Shown: positions 1 to 9,138 of the stretch, in pieces
Layout: every line of letters begins with the position of its first letter
Numbering within the stretch: position 1 is the stretch's first letter
Assembly: GCA_964573705.1 (NCBI GenBank)
Contig: CAZNLT010000006.1
Span: 1 to 64,000 of the forward strand
DNA: 64,000 bases
From: JAABSQ01 sp964573705
Lineage (GTDB): Bacteria > Desulfobacterota > Desulfobacteria > Desulfobacterales > Desulfococcaceae
Direction: 5' to 3'
Notes under the pieces: generated by a model
What the model saw: the letters and a program-made list of their open reading frames with translations, nothing else
Databases searched by the model: none
What the model was told of the DNA's origin: nothing
Made by a program: the position numbers and the translations under genes

Positions 1-2398
1 GAACCTGCCGCAGGGCGTCGTCGGCATCGGTGATGACGTCGTTGCCCCGGACCAGAGAGGAATACTCGAGGGCCTCGGGACGGTAGAGACGGGAGGTCAT
101 CCCCTCGGAGGTCAGGAAAATGTCCCCGGCGGAGCGGCCGTCCGGCCCTTCGCCCAGGGACATGCGCACGTTGACGCTGTCCAGCTCGGCCATACCGCCG
201 CCGGCCGTGCCGCAGGTCCCGGTCTCGCCCATGCACCCGCAGCCGATTTCAATGCGGGCGGTTTTGTATTCGCAGTCTTTGTATCGGCAGACCACCACCA
301 CGAACCCGTGACCCGAGATCGGGTTGACCGTCAGCAGACCTGTTGCCGGATCGATGGCTGCATCGATGGGGAATTCTTCATTTTCGGGCAGTTCGTCCGC
401 AATTTCCCAGGTCAGATCTCCGGAAGATACCGCTTCGGCCGTCTCCGCATGCAGCTGCACCTGCCCGCCGGGCATGATCGGAAAGGCGGTGGGGTCTTGC
501 ACGTAGACGGATCGGAGGATTTCCTCGGTGAAGATGAGATCAATCGGACTGCTGCTGATGCCGGTGTAGTTGTCTTCCTGGTCCCAGGCGGTTACCACAA
601 CCTTATAGGAATTCGATAAATCGAAGGGATACCCTTTAAACAGAACAATCGGGTTCGGCGAATCCAGAGGAAGAACCATCACGGGCTGGTCCTCTTCAAA
701 AAGAGTCGCTTTAAGGAGGTTCGGATTGACCTGCACCTGAGTGATTTCTCCTTCCGTATTGAAAGCCTGGCGGTACACTTGGTAGGGTATACTGATATCA
801 CACTTGGATATGCTCTCCGAATCGACCGGAACATAGAACTGCGCAGGAGTATTAAAGAGTATGGGGGTGACCATACTGTCGAGATATACAGAGTCGGATA
901 CCTGAACTGTTTGGCGGCATTCGCACCCGCCAACCGCTGTCGGCTCCACCACCGTTGTCGTATAATCAGCTTTCAGATCAATAAGATATTGAGAATTGTC
1001 AACATTCTTGATGACACCCAATGCCACACCGTACCCCATATTGTTCCCTGCATAGGACGCCTCCTGGTTATCAGCGTAATAGAAGGTGAACATGACGTCC
1101 TGAAAATCACCGCTTGTAGCAAATTTTCGTGTCCCGATAAGGTCTTCGGTACATTCGGAACAGGGGGCAGGGGAAGGCTCGGATTTTTCTCGAATAGAAT
1201 ACAGCCAGACATAATGGGCCGTCATCAGTTCTTCTCCCTCCTCGTATTTAGGGAATTCGTCTCTTTTCAGATGGATCCAGATATCATTTTCGGGCGGCGA
1301 ATCGCCGTCGCAGTTGCCCATCGCTTCGGTTTCAAAACTGTGAGAGGTGGTGAGCAGTCCCGAAGATACCTCGAACCCGTAGCTCGCATTGGAGATCCCG
1401 CCCGAATATAGAACCAACCGGTAAGGAATATGATTGGAAGAGAAAGTGACCGGCTGATCGTAATTTATGTATCTCTCATAGAATGTCTGCGTATTGCAGA
1501 CATTGTTTACGGTTTCACAGTATGCCTCTCTTGGAATGATCAGCATGGGCTGCGGGTTCACCACCGGACGGTCGCAGGTTTCCAGGGCGGTCACGGGTCC
1601 CGGGCTCACCGTTACCGGCACATTGGAAACGGGATTGCCATGCTGATCGGTGACGGTAACCGCCAGCCGGCCGGCATAATGGATGACTGCCGCTTTCTCA
1701 ACGTTGGGGTTGTCGCTGTCTTCCTCGATCGAATGAAAAACGGATTGAAGGGCATAGGGTTCATCGGGAAATCCATAGGCGTAGAAGGTGGAAACATTTG
1801 CGTTTTCCGATGCAGGAAAAACATCCACGACATTCAGCCCCACCTGCTGGAGGTTTTCGCCTGCGTTTTGCCAGCCGACAGCATTCGCACCGGTTTCCGA
1901 ACCCAGTGTTAAACGGGCGGCACAAAAGCCCTCTCCGTCCGTAGTGACCGTCAGGGTTGTTTCACCGTCTGAAAAACTCCCGCCTCCTTCCCGGACCGAA
2001 AAAACCATGTCGATCCCCTCGGCAGGTTGACCGAATTCATCCTTCACGGTTATTGTAAACGGGCTGGAAAGTTCACTGCCGACGGTTCCCTGCTGGTAAT
2101 TGGTGGCCTGGTCCTGGATGATTTGGTACTTGAAATAGGAGGATCTTCTGACAGAACGCGCGGATTCTCCGGACAGACGAAGGGTATCGGATTCGACCGT
2201 TTCCGCCCGGATGAGTTCGAGCTTTTTCTCAGGTGCGGGGAGGTTCAGATCGTATTCGGTTTTTTCGCCGGATGGTGAAATGTGGATCAGCTTGTTAATT
2301 CCCGGGCCGGATACCTTCAGATGTTCCTGAGCAGATAAGTTTTGAGATAAAATGAGCACGAGACATAAGATTAGAAAAACCATTCCCGATTTTTTCAT
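1..2398 (-). CDS. Rhs/YD-repeat-type secreted protein, N-terminal part (runs off the left edge)
   Basis: An open frame of about 799 codons runs leftward from an ATG at 2398 (GGAG nine bases upstream) to the window edge without a stop, so the C-terminus is missing. It starts with a hydrophobic signal peptide (MKKSGMVFLILCLVLILS). Residues about 90-190 resemble a bacterial Ig-like domain of the Big_1 type: PFTITVKDEFGQPAEG, a glycine-rich turn, then LTLGSETGANAV. A second stretch (LAVTVTDQHGNPVSNVPVTV) repeats the pattern. The last visible residues, including a cluster of Cys-Gly motifs, a MSLGEGPDGRSAGDIFLTSE-like segment and DADDALRQV, match what I know of the leader region of giant Rhs proteins, where YD repeats and a variable tip follow. 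The Rhs assignment is inference because no YD repeat is visible here. Confidence 0.68.
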   Translation of the reverse strand, partial: MKKSGMVFLILCLVLILSQNLSAQEHLKVSGPGINKLIHISPSGEKTEYDLNLPAPEKKLELIRAETVESDTLRLSGESARSVRRSSYFKYQIIQDQATNYQQGTVGSELSSPFTITVKDEFGQPAEGIDMVFSVREGGGSFSDGETTLTVTTDGEGFCAARLTLGSETGANAVGWQNAGENLQQVGLNVVDVFPASENANVSTFYAYGFPDEPYALQSVFHSIEEDSDNPNVEKAAVIHYAGRLAVTVTDQHGNPVSNVPVTVSPGPVTALETCDRPVVNPQPMLIIPREAYCETVNNVCNTQTFYERYINYDQPVTFSSNHIPYRLVLYSGGISNASYGFEVSSGLLTTSHSFETEAMGNCDGDSPPENDIWIHLKRDEFPKYEEGEELMTAHYVWLYSIREKSEPSPAPCSECTEDLIGTRKFATSGDFQDVMFTFYYADNQEASYAGNNMGYGVALGVIKNVDNSQYLIDLKADYTTTVVEPTAVGGCECRQTVQVSDSVYLDSMVTPILFNTPAQFYVPVDSESISKCDISIPYQVYRQAFNTEGEITQVQVNPNLLKATLFEEDQPVMVLPLDSPNPIVLFKGYPFDLSNSYKVVVTAWDQEDNYTGISSSPIDLIFTEEILRSVYVQDPTAFPIMPGGQVQLHAETAEAVSSGDLTWEIADELPENEEFPIDAAIDPATGLLTVNPISGHGFVVVVCRYKDCEYKTARIEIGCGCMGETGTCGTAGGGMAELDSVNVRMSLGEGPDGRSAGDIFLTSEGMTSRLYRPEALEYSSLVRGNDVITDADDALRQV

Positions 2399-2606
2399 CC
2401 TGTTTTCTCCCCAGCAAGGTTATGATAAAAGGTGAAGTATGGCTTTCCATAATCCAATTAAAGATCACAATTCGAGGGAATATTCACATATTTCGATTTT
2501 TAGAAAAGAAGTTCTTTTAAATTCATCAAACCAGGGGAGAAGATGGAGGGAACAAAATATTATACCTGATTCAAAACATTTTTCCAATTTATGGAAACCA
2601 TCACCC

Positions 2607-2644
2607 AAAAAAAAGAGCGAAGCCTTCAGGCTCCGCTTTTTTTT
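2607..2644 (-). terminator. Rho-independent terminator of htrA
   Basis: An A-tract (2607-2614), an imperfect stem GCGAAGCC / GGCTCCGC with a four-base loop, and a T-tract (2637-2644) lie just beyond the htrA stop codon. The A-stem-T arrangement could work in both directions. The rest of 2399-2659 is AT-rich and I see no gene in it; it must hold the promoter of the leftward Rhs-type gene. Confidence 0.75.
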
Positions 2645-2659
2645 CCGCAAAAGTTAACA

Positions 2660-4090
2660 TTATTTGGTCAATGTTGCCACCAGCAAACCGGCATTGCCGC
2701 GCCGCATCAGAAAACGAACCGATTCTCCGGAGTCGATTTTATCCATCTTCTCCCGGAACTCTTTCACCGTTTCCACCGGGTTGTGGTTGACCTCCATGAT
2801 CAGGTCTCCCTGGCGAATTCCGGTGCGATCGGCTTTACTGCCCGGTTCCACCAGCGTCACCAGGACCCCCTTGGCGTTTCGGTCATAGCCGAGTCTTCGG
2901 GCGATGTCGGGTTGCAGGGAGGAGAGACCGAGGCCGAGGTCATCCTTTTCGGTTTTATCGCCCTGAGCGATTCGCTCCTCATCGGTCCGCTTGGTCAACT
3001 TGACTCGATAGGTTTTTTCATCACCGTCCCGAAGGACCTTGATCGAGGCATTTTCACCCACCGGCAGATTGGCGATGGCGGCGGAAAGACCCCGGCTTGA
3101 ATCCACCGGAAGGTCGTTGACGGAGATCACCACATCACCTTCCTGAATACCGGCTTCGTCCGCTGGATCTCCTTCGAATACCTGGGTAATGAGGACGCCG
3201 TCTTTTTCTCGGATGCCGTAATACTCCTTTATTTCAGAAGTCAGATCCTGAATCCCGACCCCCAGCCAGGCCCGGGTGACCGCGCCTTCGGTCTTGAGCT
3301 GGGCGATGATTCCTTTGGCCATATTGATCGGAATGGCGAACCCGATACCCTGGCCGCTTGCGATGATGGCGGTATTGATGCCGACCACCTCGCCTTTCAG
3401 ATTGAGCAAGGGACCGCCGCTGTTGCCGGGGTTGATGGAGGCATCCGTCTGAATGAAGTCGTCATAGGGGCCGGCGCCGATGACCCGTCCCTTGGCGCTG
3501 ACGATACCGGTCGTCACGGTCTGCTCCAGGCCGAAGGGGCTGCCGATGGCCACCACCCATTCCCCGACCTTCAAAGTTTCCGAATTGCCCATTCTAAGGG
3601 GTTCCAACCCTTGGGTCGAATCCACCCGAATCAGGGCCAGGTCGGTTTTGGGGTCACGGCCCACGATTTCGGCGTCGTATTCTTTATCGTCGGGCAGTCG
3701 GACCTTGATCTCGTCGGCCCCTTCGACCACGTGGTTGTTGGTGACGATAAATCCTTCATTGTCGATGACAAAGCCGGATCCCAGGCTCTGCTGTTTGAAT
3801 TGACGGCCCGGCTCCCGTTCCCGGAATGGACCGAAAAAGTCCCGAAAGGGATTGTCCTGCTCCCCGAAAAAGTGCCGAAAAACCCGGCTTTCATCCCCCC
3901 GGTTCTTGACGGTGCGGATATTGACCACCGCCGGCTTGGCTTTTTCCGCCAGTTCCGTGATATTGGCGGGAAGCATCAGGCTTTGGGCTTGGTCGGGGGC
4001 GGACAGAGCACCTCCCGCTCCGACGGCCAGAATGGACCCGGCCAGGATCAACGCGACAGCCAGTTGAGTAAAAGATCGTTTACGATGCAT
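2660..4090 (-). CDS. degP: Periplasmic serine protease of the DegP/HtrA family
   Basis: HtrA-type chaperone/protease that degrades misfolded envelope proteins. The 476-residue frame starts at ATG 4090 because AGGAGG lies six bases upstream; the frame extends further upstream but without a ribosome site. A signal peptide (RSFTQLAVALILAGSILAVGAGGALSA) directs it to the periplasm. The trypsin-like domain carries the complete triad: His120 in TNNHVVEG, Asp150 in DPKTDLALI and Ser224 in NPGNSGGPLL. Two PDZ domains follow (about residues 245-345 and 370-470), each with the typical GIQEGD/GIRQGD loop. It appears to be a single-gene unit ending at a hairpin terminator. Paired 11-base direct repeats in its upstream region (4181-4213) suggest regulation by a bound factor. 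Confidence 0.95.
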   Translation of the reverse strand: MHRKRSFTQLAVALILAGSILAVGAGGALSAPDQAQSLMLPANITELAEKAKPAVVNIRTVKNRGDESRVFRHFFGEQDNPFRDFFGPFREREPGRQFKQQSLGSGFVIDNEGFIVTNNHVVEGADEIKVRLPDDKEYDAEIVGRDPKTDLALIRVDSTQGLEPLRMGNSETLKVGEWVVAIGSPFGLEQTVTTGIVSAKGRVIGAGPYDDFIQTDASINPGNSGGPLLNLKGEVVGINTAIIASGQGIGFAIPINMAKGIIAQLKTEGAVTRAWLGVGIQDLTSEIKEYYGIREKDGVLITQVFEGDPADEAGIQEGDVVISVNDLPVDSSRGLSAAIANLPVGENASIKVLRDGDEKTYRVKLTKRTDEERIAQGDKTEKDDLGLGLSSLQPDIARRLGYDRNAKGVLVTLVEPGSKADRTGIRQGDLIMEVNHNPVETVKEFREKMDKIDSGESVRFLMRRGNAGLLVATLTK

Positions 4091-4180
4091 TTTTTTGCCT
4101 CCTGTTAACTTGATTTCTTCATTTTTACTTTCGGATTTATTTTCACTGTCAATCATTGAACGGAAATATAAAACGATTAC

Positions 4181-4213
4181 ATTACCAAAAGATGACGCGT
4201 ATATTACCAAAAG
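4181..4213. repeat. Two 11-bp direct repeats in the htrA-rpiB intergenic region
   Basis: ATTACCAAAAG occurs at 4181-4191 and again at 4203-4213, exactly 22 bp apart, that is two helical turns. On the htrA strand they read CTTTTGGTAAT. Spacing on one face of the helix is typical of tandem binding sites for a response regulator or dimeric activator. The rest of 4091-4468 holds the rpiB promoter and no gene that I can see. Confidence 0.55.
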
Positions 4214-4316
4214 GTAAAGATTCGTTCTCTAATCGGTTTCCGGTATTTTCAGAGCAGAAATCCCGAGCCCACCGACGGGTTATCCTTCCGATACAGCGGA
4301 AGAAAAATATTTTCAC

Positions 4317-4345
4317 TTGCGATACATTCGGTCTGTCTTTATAAT
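4317..4345 (+). promoter_or_regulatory. Sigma-70-type promoter for the rpiB operon
   Basis: TTGCGA (4317-4322), a 17-base spacer and TATAAT (4340-4345) lie about 120 bases upstream of the rpiB start. It is the first good forward promoter before the long run of tightly packed genes from rpiB to the metallo-hydrolase. Confidence 0.6.
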
Positions 4346-4468
4346 GGTACGTTAAACTTTTCATGCGTACTTTAGTGAGAGCGGCGTTTTATTTGAACGC
4401 TGCCGATGTGTTTTTTAGGGATTATGCGGGGGGACAATCTCTTTCCGAGAACATAAAAGGAACAGTTC

Positions 4469-4921
4469 ATGGACGAAAATCAGAAGCCGATCGTCATCGG
4501 GTGCGACCATGCGGCATTCGCTCTCAAGGAGCGGATCAAAACATACCTCACCGACAAGGCGGGTCTTCAGGTCGAAGATGTCGGCACCTTTGATGAATTG
4601 TCTGTGGATTATCCCGATTTCGGTATCAAAGTGGCAGAGGCGGTTTCCCAAGGACGATTTGATCGGGGGATACTGATCTGCGGCACCGGCATCGGCATGT
4701 CCATGGTGGCCAATCGGTTTCCTCATGTTCGAGCGGCTTTGTGCAACGATGTCTTCTCCGCTAAAATGAGCAAGCTGCACAACAACGCCAATATTCTGGT
4801 GCTCGGCGGGCGGGTCATCGGAGACATTCTGGCCCGGGAAATCGTAGACATCTGGATAGAGACCCCTTTCGAAGGGGGGCGTCACCAGGCCCGGTTGGAA
4901 AAATTCGACAGCATCGGCTGA
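4469..4921 (+). CDS. rpiB: Ribose-5-phosphate isomerase B
   Basis: Interconverts ribose 5-phosphate and ribulose 5-phosphate in the non-oxidative pentose phosphate pathway. The 150-residue length is usual for RpiB of the LacAB/RpiB family. Visible motifs are GCDHAAF near the N-terminus (phosphate/substrate binding), Cys71 in CGTGIGMS, which is the catalytic base position, and HNNAN at 104-108. The start is ATG 4469 preceded by an AAAGGA site. Its pairing with glyA 34 bases downstream is common in bacteria, and the product feeds ribose phosphate to the nucleotide and riboflavin genes that follow. Confidence 0.95.
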   Translation: MDENQKPIVIGCDHAAFALKERIKTYLTDKAGLQVEDVGTFDELSVDYPDFGIKVAEAVSQGRFDRGILICGTGIGMSMVANRFPHVRAALCNDVFSAKMSKLHNNANILVLGGRVIGDILAREIVDIWIETPFEGGRHQARLEKFDSIG

Positions 4922-4955
4922 TCAGGATCGCTGATCCGGTGATAGGGGGAGTGTC

Positions 4956-6215
4956 TTGGACTTGAAAAATATTGAGAAGATAGACCCTGAGATTGCAGGT
5001 GTCATTGCTGATGAACTGGCGCGGCAACGGTTTACGCTCGAAATGATCGCCTCCGAAAACATCGCCAGCCGCGAGGTTATGGCGGTGCAGGGAAGCATTC
5101 TGACCAACAAATATGCGGAAGGATATCCGGACAACCGCTATTACGGCGGTTGCGAGATTGTGGATGTGGCCGAAAAACTCGCCATTGAGCGGGCGCAACA
5201 TCTGTTTGACGCCGAATATGCCAATGTCCAGCCCCATTCCGGATCACAGGCCAATATGGCGGTCTATTTTTCACTTCTCCAACCGGGTGACACTGTTTTG
5301 GGCATGGACCTGGCTCATGGCGGGCACCTGACCCACGGCAGCCCCGCCAGTTTTTCAGGGAAGCTGTTTCATTTTATTCACTATGGGGTTCGGGAGGATA
5401 CCGGCCGCATCGATTATGAGGAGGTGGCCCGGCTGGCCGAAACTCACCGCCCGCGAATGATCGTGGCCGGGGCCAGCGCCTACCCGCGGATCATCGATTT
5501 TGCCGCCTTTGCTCAAATCGCCCGGTCGGTGGATGCCTGCCTTATGGTGGACATGGCCCATATCGCGGGCCTGGTTGCCGCCGGGGTGCATCCCTCGCCG
5601 ATTCCCCATGCCGATGTGGTGACCTCCACCACCCATAAAACCCTACGGGGCCCCCGGGGCGGTCTGATCCTGAGCCGGAATGATTATTGCGCCTGCATCA
5701 ACAGCCAGATTTTTCCGGGAATTCAGGGGGGGCCACTGATGCATACCATTGCGGCCAAAGCCCTGGCATTCAGAGAGGCCGAAACCCCTGAATTCAAAGC
5801 CTATCAGAAGAAAACCATTGAAAACGCCGCCATATTGGCCGACCGGTTGACGGAAATGAGGGTGAAGCTGGTTTCCCACGGCACCGACAACCACATGCTT
5901 CTGGTGGATCTGAGAAGCCTGGACACCACCGGCAAAGACGCCGAGGCGGCACTGGGACGGGCCGGCATTACGGTCAACAAGAATGCGGTGCCTTTCGACA
6001 CCCTCAGCCCGCGGATCACCAGCGGGATCCGGGTCGGCACTCCGGCGGTGACCACTCGGGGCATGGGTCGGAATGAAATGATCGCCGTTTCCGATATGAT
6101 GGTGGCGGTGCTTCGGAATCCCCATCATGCGGATGTCATCCAAAGCGTTCGGGAACAGGTGCGGGAACTGTGCATTCGGTTTCCTGTTTACCCTGATATC
6201 GAGACCTTGAACTGA
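4956..6215 (+). CDS. glyA: Serine hydroxymethyltransferase
   Basis: PLP enzyme that converts serine and tetrahydrofolate to glycine and methylene-tetrahydrofolate, the main entry of C1 units. The 419 residues match the family length. The PLP lysine is Lys228 in VVTSTTHKTLRGPRGG, and the N-terminal IASENIAS and NRYYGGC motifs are present. The start is TTG 4956: a GGGGGAG site lies just upstream and the family N-terminus (LKNIEKIDPEIAGVI) begins directly there; no ATG fits. It is followed after one base by the dCMP deaminase gene. Confidence 0.96.
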   Translation: MDLKNIEKIDPEIAGVIADELARQRFTLEMIASENIASREVMAVQGSILTNKYAEGYPDNRYYGGCEIVDVAEKLAIERAQHLFDAEYANVQPHSGSQANMAVYFSLLQPGDTVLGMDLAHGGHLTHGSPASFSGKLFHFIHYGVREDTGRIDYEEVARLAETHRPRMIVAGASAYPRIIDFAAFAQIARSVDACLMVDMAHIAGLVAAGVHPSPIPHADVVTSTTHKTLRGPRGGLILSRNDYCACINSQIFPGIQGGPLMHTIAAKALAFREAETPEFKAYQKKTIENAAILADRLTEMRVKLVSHGTDNHMLLVDLRSLDTTGKDAEAALGRAGITVNKNAVPFDTLSPRITSGIRVGTPAVTTRGMGRNEMIAVSDMMVAVLRNPHHADVIQSVREQVRELCIRFPVYPDIETLN

Positions 6216-6216
6216 A

Positions 6217-6696
6217 ATGGCTTTTGGCGCCGACCGCCCTTCATGGGAGGCTTATTTTATGGATATTGCGGTATTGGTGGCCAAAAGGTCCACCTGCACC
6301 CGAAGGGCCGTGGGCGCGGTCATCGTTCGGGATAAACGGGTGCTGTCCACCGGATACAACGGGGCCCCGTCGGGGATCGCCCACTGCACCGAAGTGGGGT
6401 GCATGCGGGAACGAATGCAGGTGCCGTCGGGCGAGCGCCACGAACTCTGCCGGGGAATCCATGCCGAACAGAACGCCATCATACAGGCCGCCTATCACGG
6501 CGCTTCCATCAAAGACGGGGTCCTTTTCTGCACCAATCTGCCCTGTTCCATTTGTGCCAAAATGATCATCAATGCGGGAATCAAAAAAATCTATTATCTT
6601 TCCGGATATGCCGACACCATGTCCGAGACCCTGTTTCAGGAGGCGGAGGTGGAGGTGATTCAGGTGGACGCCGGGGGTCAGGTGGATCTGCCATGA
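6217..6696 (+). CDS. dCMP deaminase-type cytidine deaminase (ComEB family)
   Basis: Zinc-dependent deaminase of the dCMP/ComEB family, expected to turn dCMP into dUMP for thymidylate synthesis. The zinc motif is complete: His82 and catalytic Glu84 in IHAEQNAI, and Cys110/Cys113 in LPCSIC. An extra Cys/His set (HCTEVGCMRE, HELC) is typical of this family, which often binds a second zinc. ATG 6217 follows the glyA stop by one base and the stop overlaps the nrdR start (ATGA), so translation is probably coupled. The product dUMP is methylated with the C1 units made by GlyA, which fits the location. Confidence 0.92.
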   Translation: MAFGADRPSWEAYFMDIAVLVAKRSTCTRRAVGAVIVRDKRVLSTGYNGAPSGIAHCTEVGCMRERMQVPSGERHELCRGIHAEQNAIIQAAYHGASIKDGVLFCTNLPCSICAKMIINAGIKKIYYLSGYADTMSETLFQEAEVEVIQVDAGGQVDLP

Positions 6697-7184
6697 AGTG
6701 CCCCTTCTGCGGAGAGGTGAACAATAAGGTCATCGACTCCCGCCTGAGCAAAGACGGAAACTCGGTTCGCCGGCGCCGGGAATGCATCGACTGCGGGCGG
6801 CGCTTCACCACCTTCGAGCACATCGAAGAGATCCCGGTGATGATCATTAAAAAGGACGGCCGCCGGGAAATTTTCAGCCGGGAAAAGGTCCGGCTGGGAA
6901 TCCTGAGGGCCTGTGAAAAGCGGGGCATCAGCATGAACGCCATCGAGGCCTTTTTGGATGAACTGGAGCGGGATCTTCGGGAAAGCGAAGAAAAGGAGAT
7001 TCCTTCCCGAATCATCGGTGAAAAGATCATGTCCAAGCTCCATGACCTGGATGATGTGGCGTATGTACGGTTCGCTTCGGTCTACCGGGAGTTCAAGGAT
7101 GTCAATGATTTTATGTCGGAACTGAAGCGGCTTCTGGATCGGGAAAGGAAGGATCTCCAGGCGGAAGGTGGGAAAACGTGCTGA
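6693..7184 (+). CDS. nrdR: Transcriptional repressor NrdR
   Basis: Nucleotide-sensing repressor of ribonucleotide reductase genes. The 163-residue protein has the N-terminal zinc ribbon (Cys3, Cys6, Cys31, Cys34) followed by RRFTTFEH and an ATP-cone domain (about residues 49-139; VMIIKKDGRREIF, VAYVRFASVYREF). The start is ATG 6693, overlapping the previous stop; reading further upstream in this frame would only extend into the deaminase gene. The last residues overlap the ribD start. An nrdR-ribD adjacency is widespread in bacteria. Confidence 0.96.
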   Translation: MKCPFCGEVNNKVIDSRLSKDGNSVRRRRECIDCGRRFTTFEHIEEIPVMIIKKDGRREIFSREKVRLGILRACEKRGISMNAIEAFLDELERDLRESEEKEIPSRIIGEKIMSKLHDLDDVAYVRFASVYREFKDVNDFMSELKRLLDRERKDLQAEGGKTC

Positions 7185-8293
7185 AAACCGATGCCGATTT
7201 CATGGAGGCGGCTCTGGATCTGGCTCGGCAGGGATGGGGATATACCTCTCCCAACCCGATGGTCGGAGCGGTGGTGGTTCGGGACGGAAAAATCGTGGGG
7301 CAAGGCTTTCACCGCATGGTGGGCGGCCCTCATGCCGAAATTCACGCCCTGGAGGATGCCGGGGAATCGGCCCGCGGGGCGACCCTGTACGTCACTCTGG
7401 AGCCATGCAACCATCAGGGAAGAACCCCCCCCTGCACACACCGGGTGATCCGGTCGGGGATTCATCGGGTGGTGGTGGCGATGGAGGATCCCAACCCTGA
7501 TGTACGCGGCGGTGGAAACGCGTTTCTCAGGTCCCGGGGGATCGAGGTAGAGGTGGGGGTGCTTGAAAATGCAGCTCGAAAGCTGAATGAAATTTTCATC
7601 AAGTACATTACGGCCAAACAGCCCTTCGTCATTTTAAAATGCGCAGCCACTCTGGATGGCCGGATCGCCACCCGCACCGGTGATTCCAAATGGGTGTCCG
7701 GAGAAAAATCCCGTGAATATGTTCACCGGATCCGGCATGGAGTGGATGGCATTCTGGTGGGCATCGGAACGGTTCTCGCAGATGATCCAAGCCTGACGAC
7801 CCGATTGGAAGGACAAATAGGACTCGATCCCACCCGAATCATTCTGGATACCCGGTTGTCGATCCCCACGGATGCCAAAATCCTGAATCTCGACTCCGAT
7901 GCGGAAACCATTCTGGTCATCGGAGACGCGGTGCCGGAGAAGAAGAAACTATTTTTTAAGAACCGATCCATTCGCGTGCTGAAGGCCCCGCTGAAAGACG
8001 GCCGCATCAACCTGCCCCTGCTCATGAGCCGACTCGGGTATATCGGGATCACCAGCCTGCTGATCGAGGGGGGAAGCCGGGTAATCACCTCCGCGCTCCA
8101 TTCCCGGATCGTCGACAAAATCTGCTTTTTCTATGCGCCCAAGATTCTTGGCGGGGACGACGGGGTCCCGATCTGTTCAGGGCCGGGGCCCGATTACATG
8201 CGGCAGTGCATTCCCATTCGGGATACCGAGATTCACCGGTTCGGTGAGGATATGATGATTCAGGGATATATCGATAGAACCAAAACCTGGTGA
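7178..8293 (+). CDS. ribD: Bifunctional riboflavin deaminase/reductase RibD
   Basis: Carries out the second and third steps of riboflavin synthesis: deamination of the GTP-derived pyrimidine, then reduction of its ribosyl group. The N-terminal deaminase domain (about 1-145) has His52-Ala-Glu54 and Cys77/Cys86 as zinc ligands and the conserved SPNPMVGAVVV. The C-terminal reductase domain (about 150-370) begins PFVILKCAATLDGRIAT and carries LLIEGGSRV. The start is taken as GTG 7178, overlapping nrdR; a shorter form from ATG 7202 is possible. It opens the ribD-ribE-ribBA-ribH set. Confidence 0.95.
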   Translation: MLKTDADFMEAALDLARQGWGYTSPNPMVGAVVVRDGKIVGQGFHRMVGGPHAEIHALEDAGESARGATLYVTLEPCNHQGRTPPCTHRVIRSGIHRVVVAMEDPNPDVRGGGNAFLRSRGIEVEVGVLENAARKLNEIFIKYITAKQPFVILKCAATLDGRIATRTGDSKWVSGEKSREYVHRIRHGVDGILVGIGTVLADDPSLTTRLEGQIGLDPTRIILDTRLSIPTDAKILNLDSDAETILVIGDAVPEKKKLFFKNRSIRVLKAPLKDGRINLPLLMSRLGYIGITSLLIEGGSRVITSALHSRIVDKICFFYAPKILGGDDGVPICSGPGPDYMRQCIPIRDTEIHRFGEDMMIQGYIDRTKTW

Positions 8294-8380
8294 GTTTTTC
8301 AGGCGGTTTATGATCCAATTTTTTCTGATCGGGAAAAGAATTTTTACGGTTCCACAGAGGAATACAGGAATACGATCATT

Positions 8381-9043
8381 ATGTTTACGGGGATTATAGA
8401 GGGGCTGGGCGCCATCACAGGCGTGAATGCTGCGGGCCGAGGAAAAAGACTGACCATTCAAGCCGATTTCCCCTTGATCCATACCCAAGTCGGTGACAGC
8501 ATCGCCGTCAGCGGCGCGTGCCTGACCGCCACGACTCTCGACGGAAAACGCTTCACAGTGGATGTATCCCCTGAAACGGTGGGACGGACGACCCTGGTGG
8601 ATGCCAAAATCGGAGATCGGGTCAATCTGGAACGGGCCCTGCGTCTCTCCGACCGGTTGGACGGTCACCTGGTTTCCGGCCATATCGACGGAAAAGGGCG
8701 GGTCACCGATCGAAAGACCTTGAGCAACGCCGTCATCATCTCTTTTGATGTGTCCCCCGAGCTGACCGCCCAAATGATACCCAAGGGATCGGTGGCCGTG
8801 GACGGGGTCAGCCTCACCATCAACAGGCTGGGGGAAGGCGACTTCGAGGTCAGCATCATTCCTCATACCGCCAATCTGACCACGGTAGGGTACAAAAACG
8901 CCGGGGATTGGGTCAACATCGAAACCGATATGATCGGCAAATATGTGGCCCGATTTCTGATTCGAGGACAGGGGCCGAAAACCGGCGGGGAAACGGAAAA
9001 CGTCATCGATATGGCGTTTCTGGCCAAGAACGGATTTCTTTAA
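8381..9043 (+). CDS. ribE: Riboflavin synthase, alpha chain
   Basis: Last enzyme of riboflavin synthesis, dismutating two lumazines to riboflavin. The 220 residues contain two repeated lumazine-binding domains, the first beginning MFTGIIEGLG and the second at about residue 97 (GHLVSGHIDGKGRV). The usual SIAVSGACLTA and VAVDGVSLTIN repeats are visible. An 87-base gap separates it from ribD and a GAGGAAT site lies upstream of ATG 8381. I see no FMN riboswitch around it. Confidence 0.96.
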   Translation: MFTGIIEGLGAITGVNAAGRGKRLTIQADFPLIHTQVGDSIAVSGACLTATTLDGKRFTVDVSPETVGRTTLVDAKIGDRVNLERALRLSDRLDGHLVSGHIDGKGRVTDRKTLSNAVIISFDVSPELTAQMIPKGSVAVDGVSLTINRLGEGDFEVSIIPHTANLTTVGYKNAGDWVNIETDMIGKYVARFLIRGQGPKTGGETENVIDMAFLAKNGFL

Positions 9044-9138
9044 GTTATTAGGAATTAAGCCTTCGGTCGAGCTCCCACGGGGACCGGGGACTTAATTGGT
9101 GAAATTCAAAGCGGGAACAAGGAGATAAGGAAGCAACC

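Noticed and set aside
8294..8380. FMN riboswitch before the riboflavin genes
   Set aside because: The gaps before ribD, ribE and ribBA are too short or lack the conserved FMN-box elements that I know.
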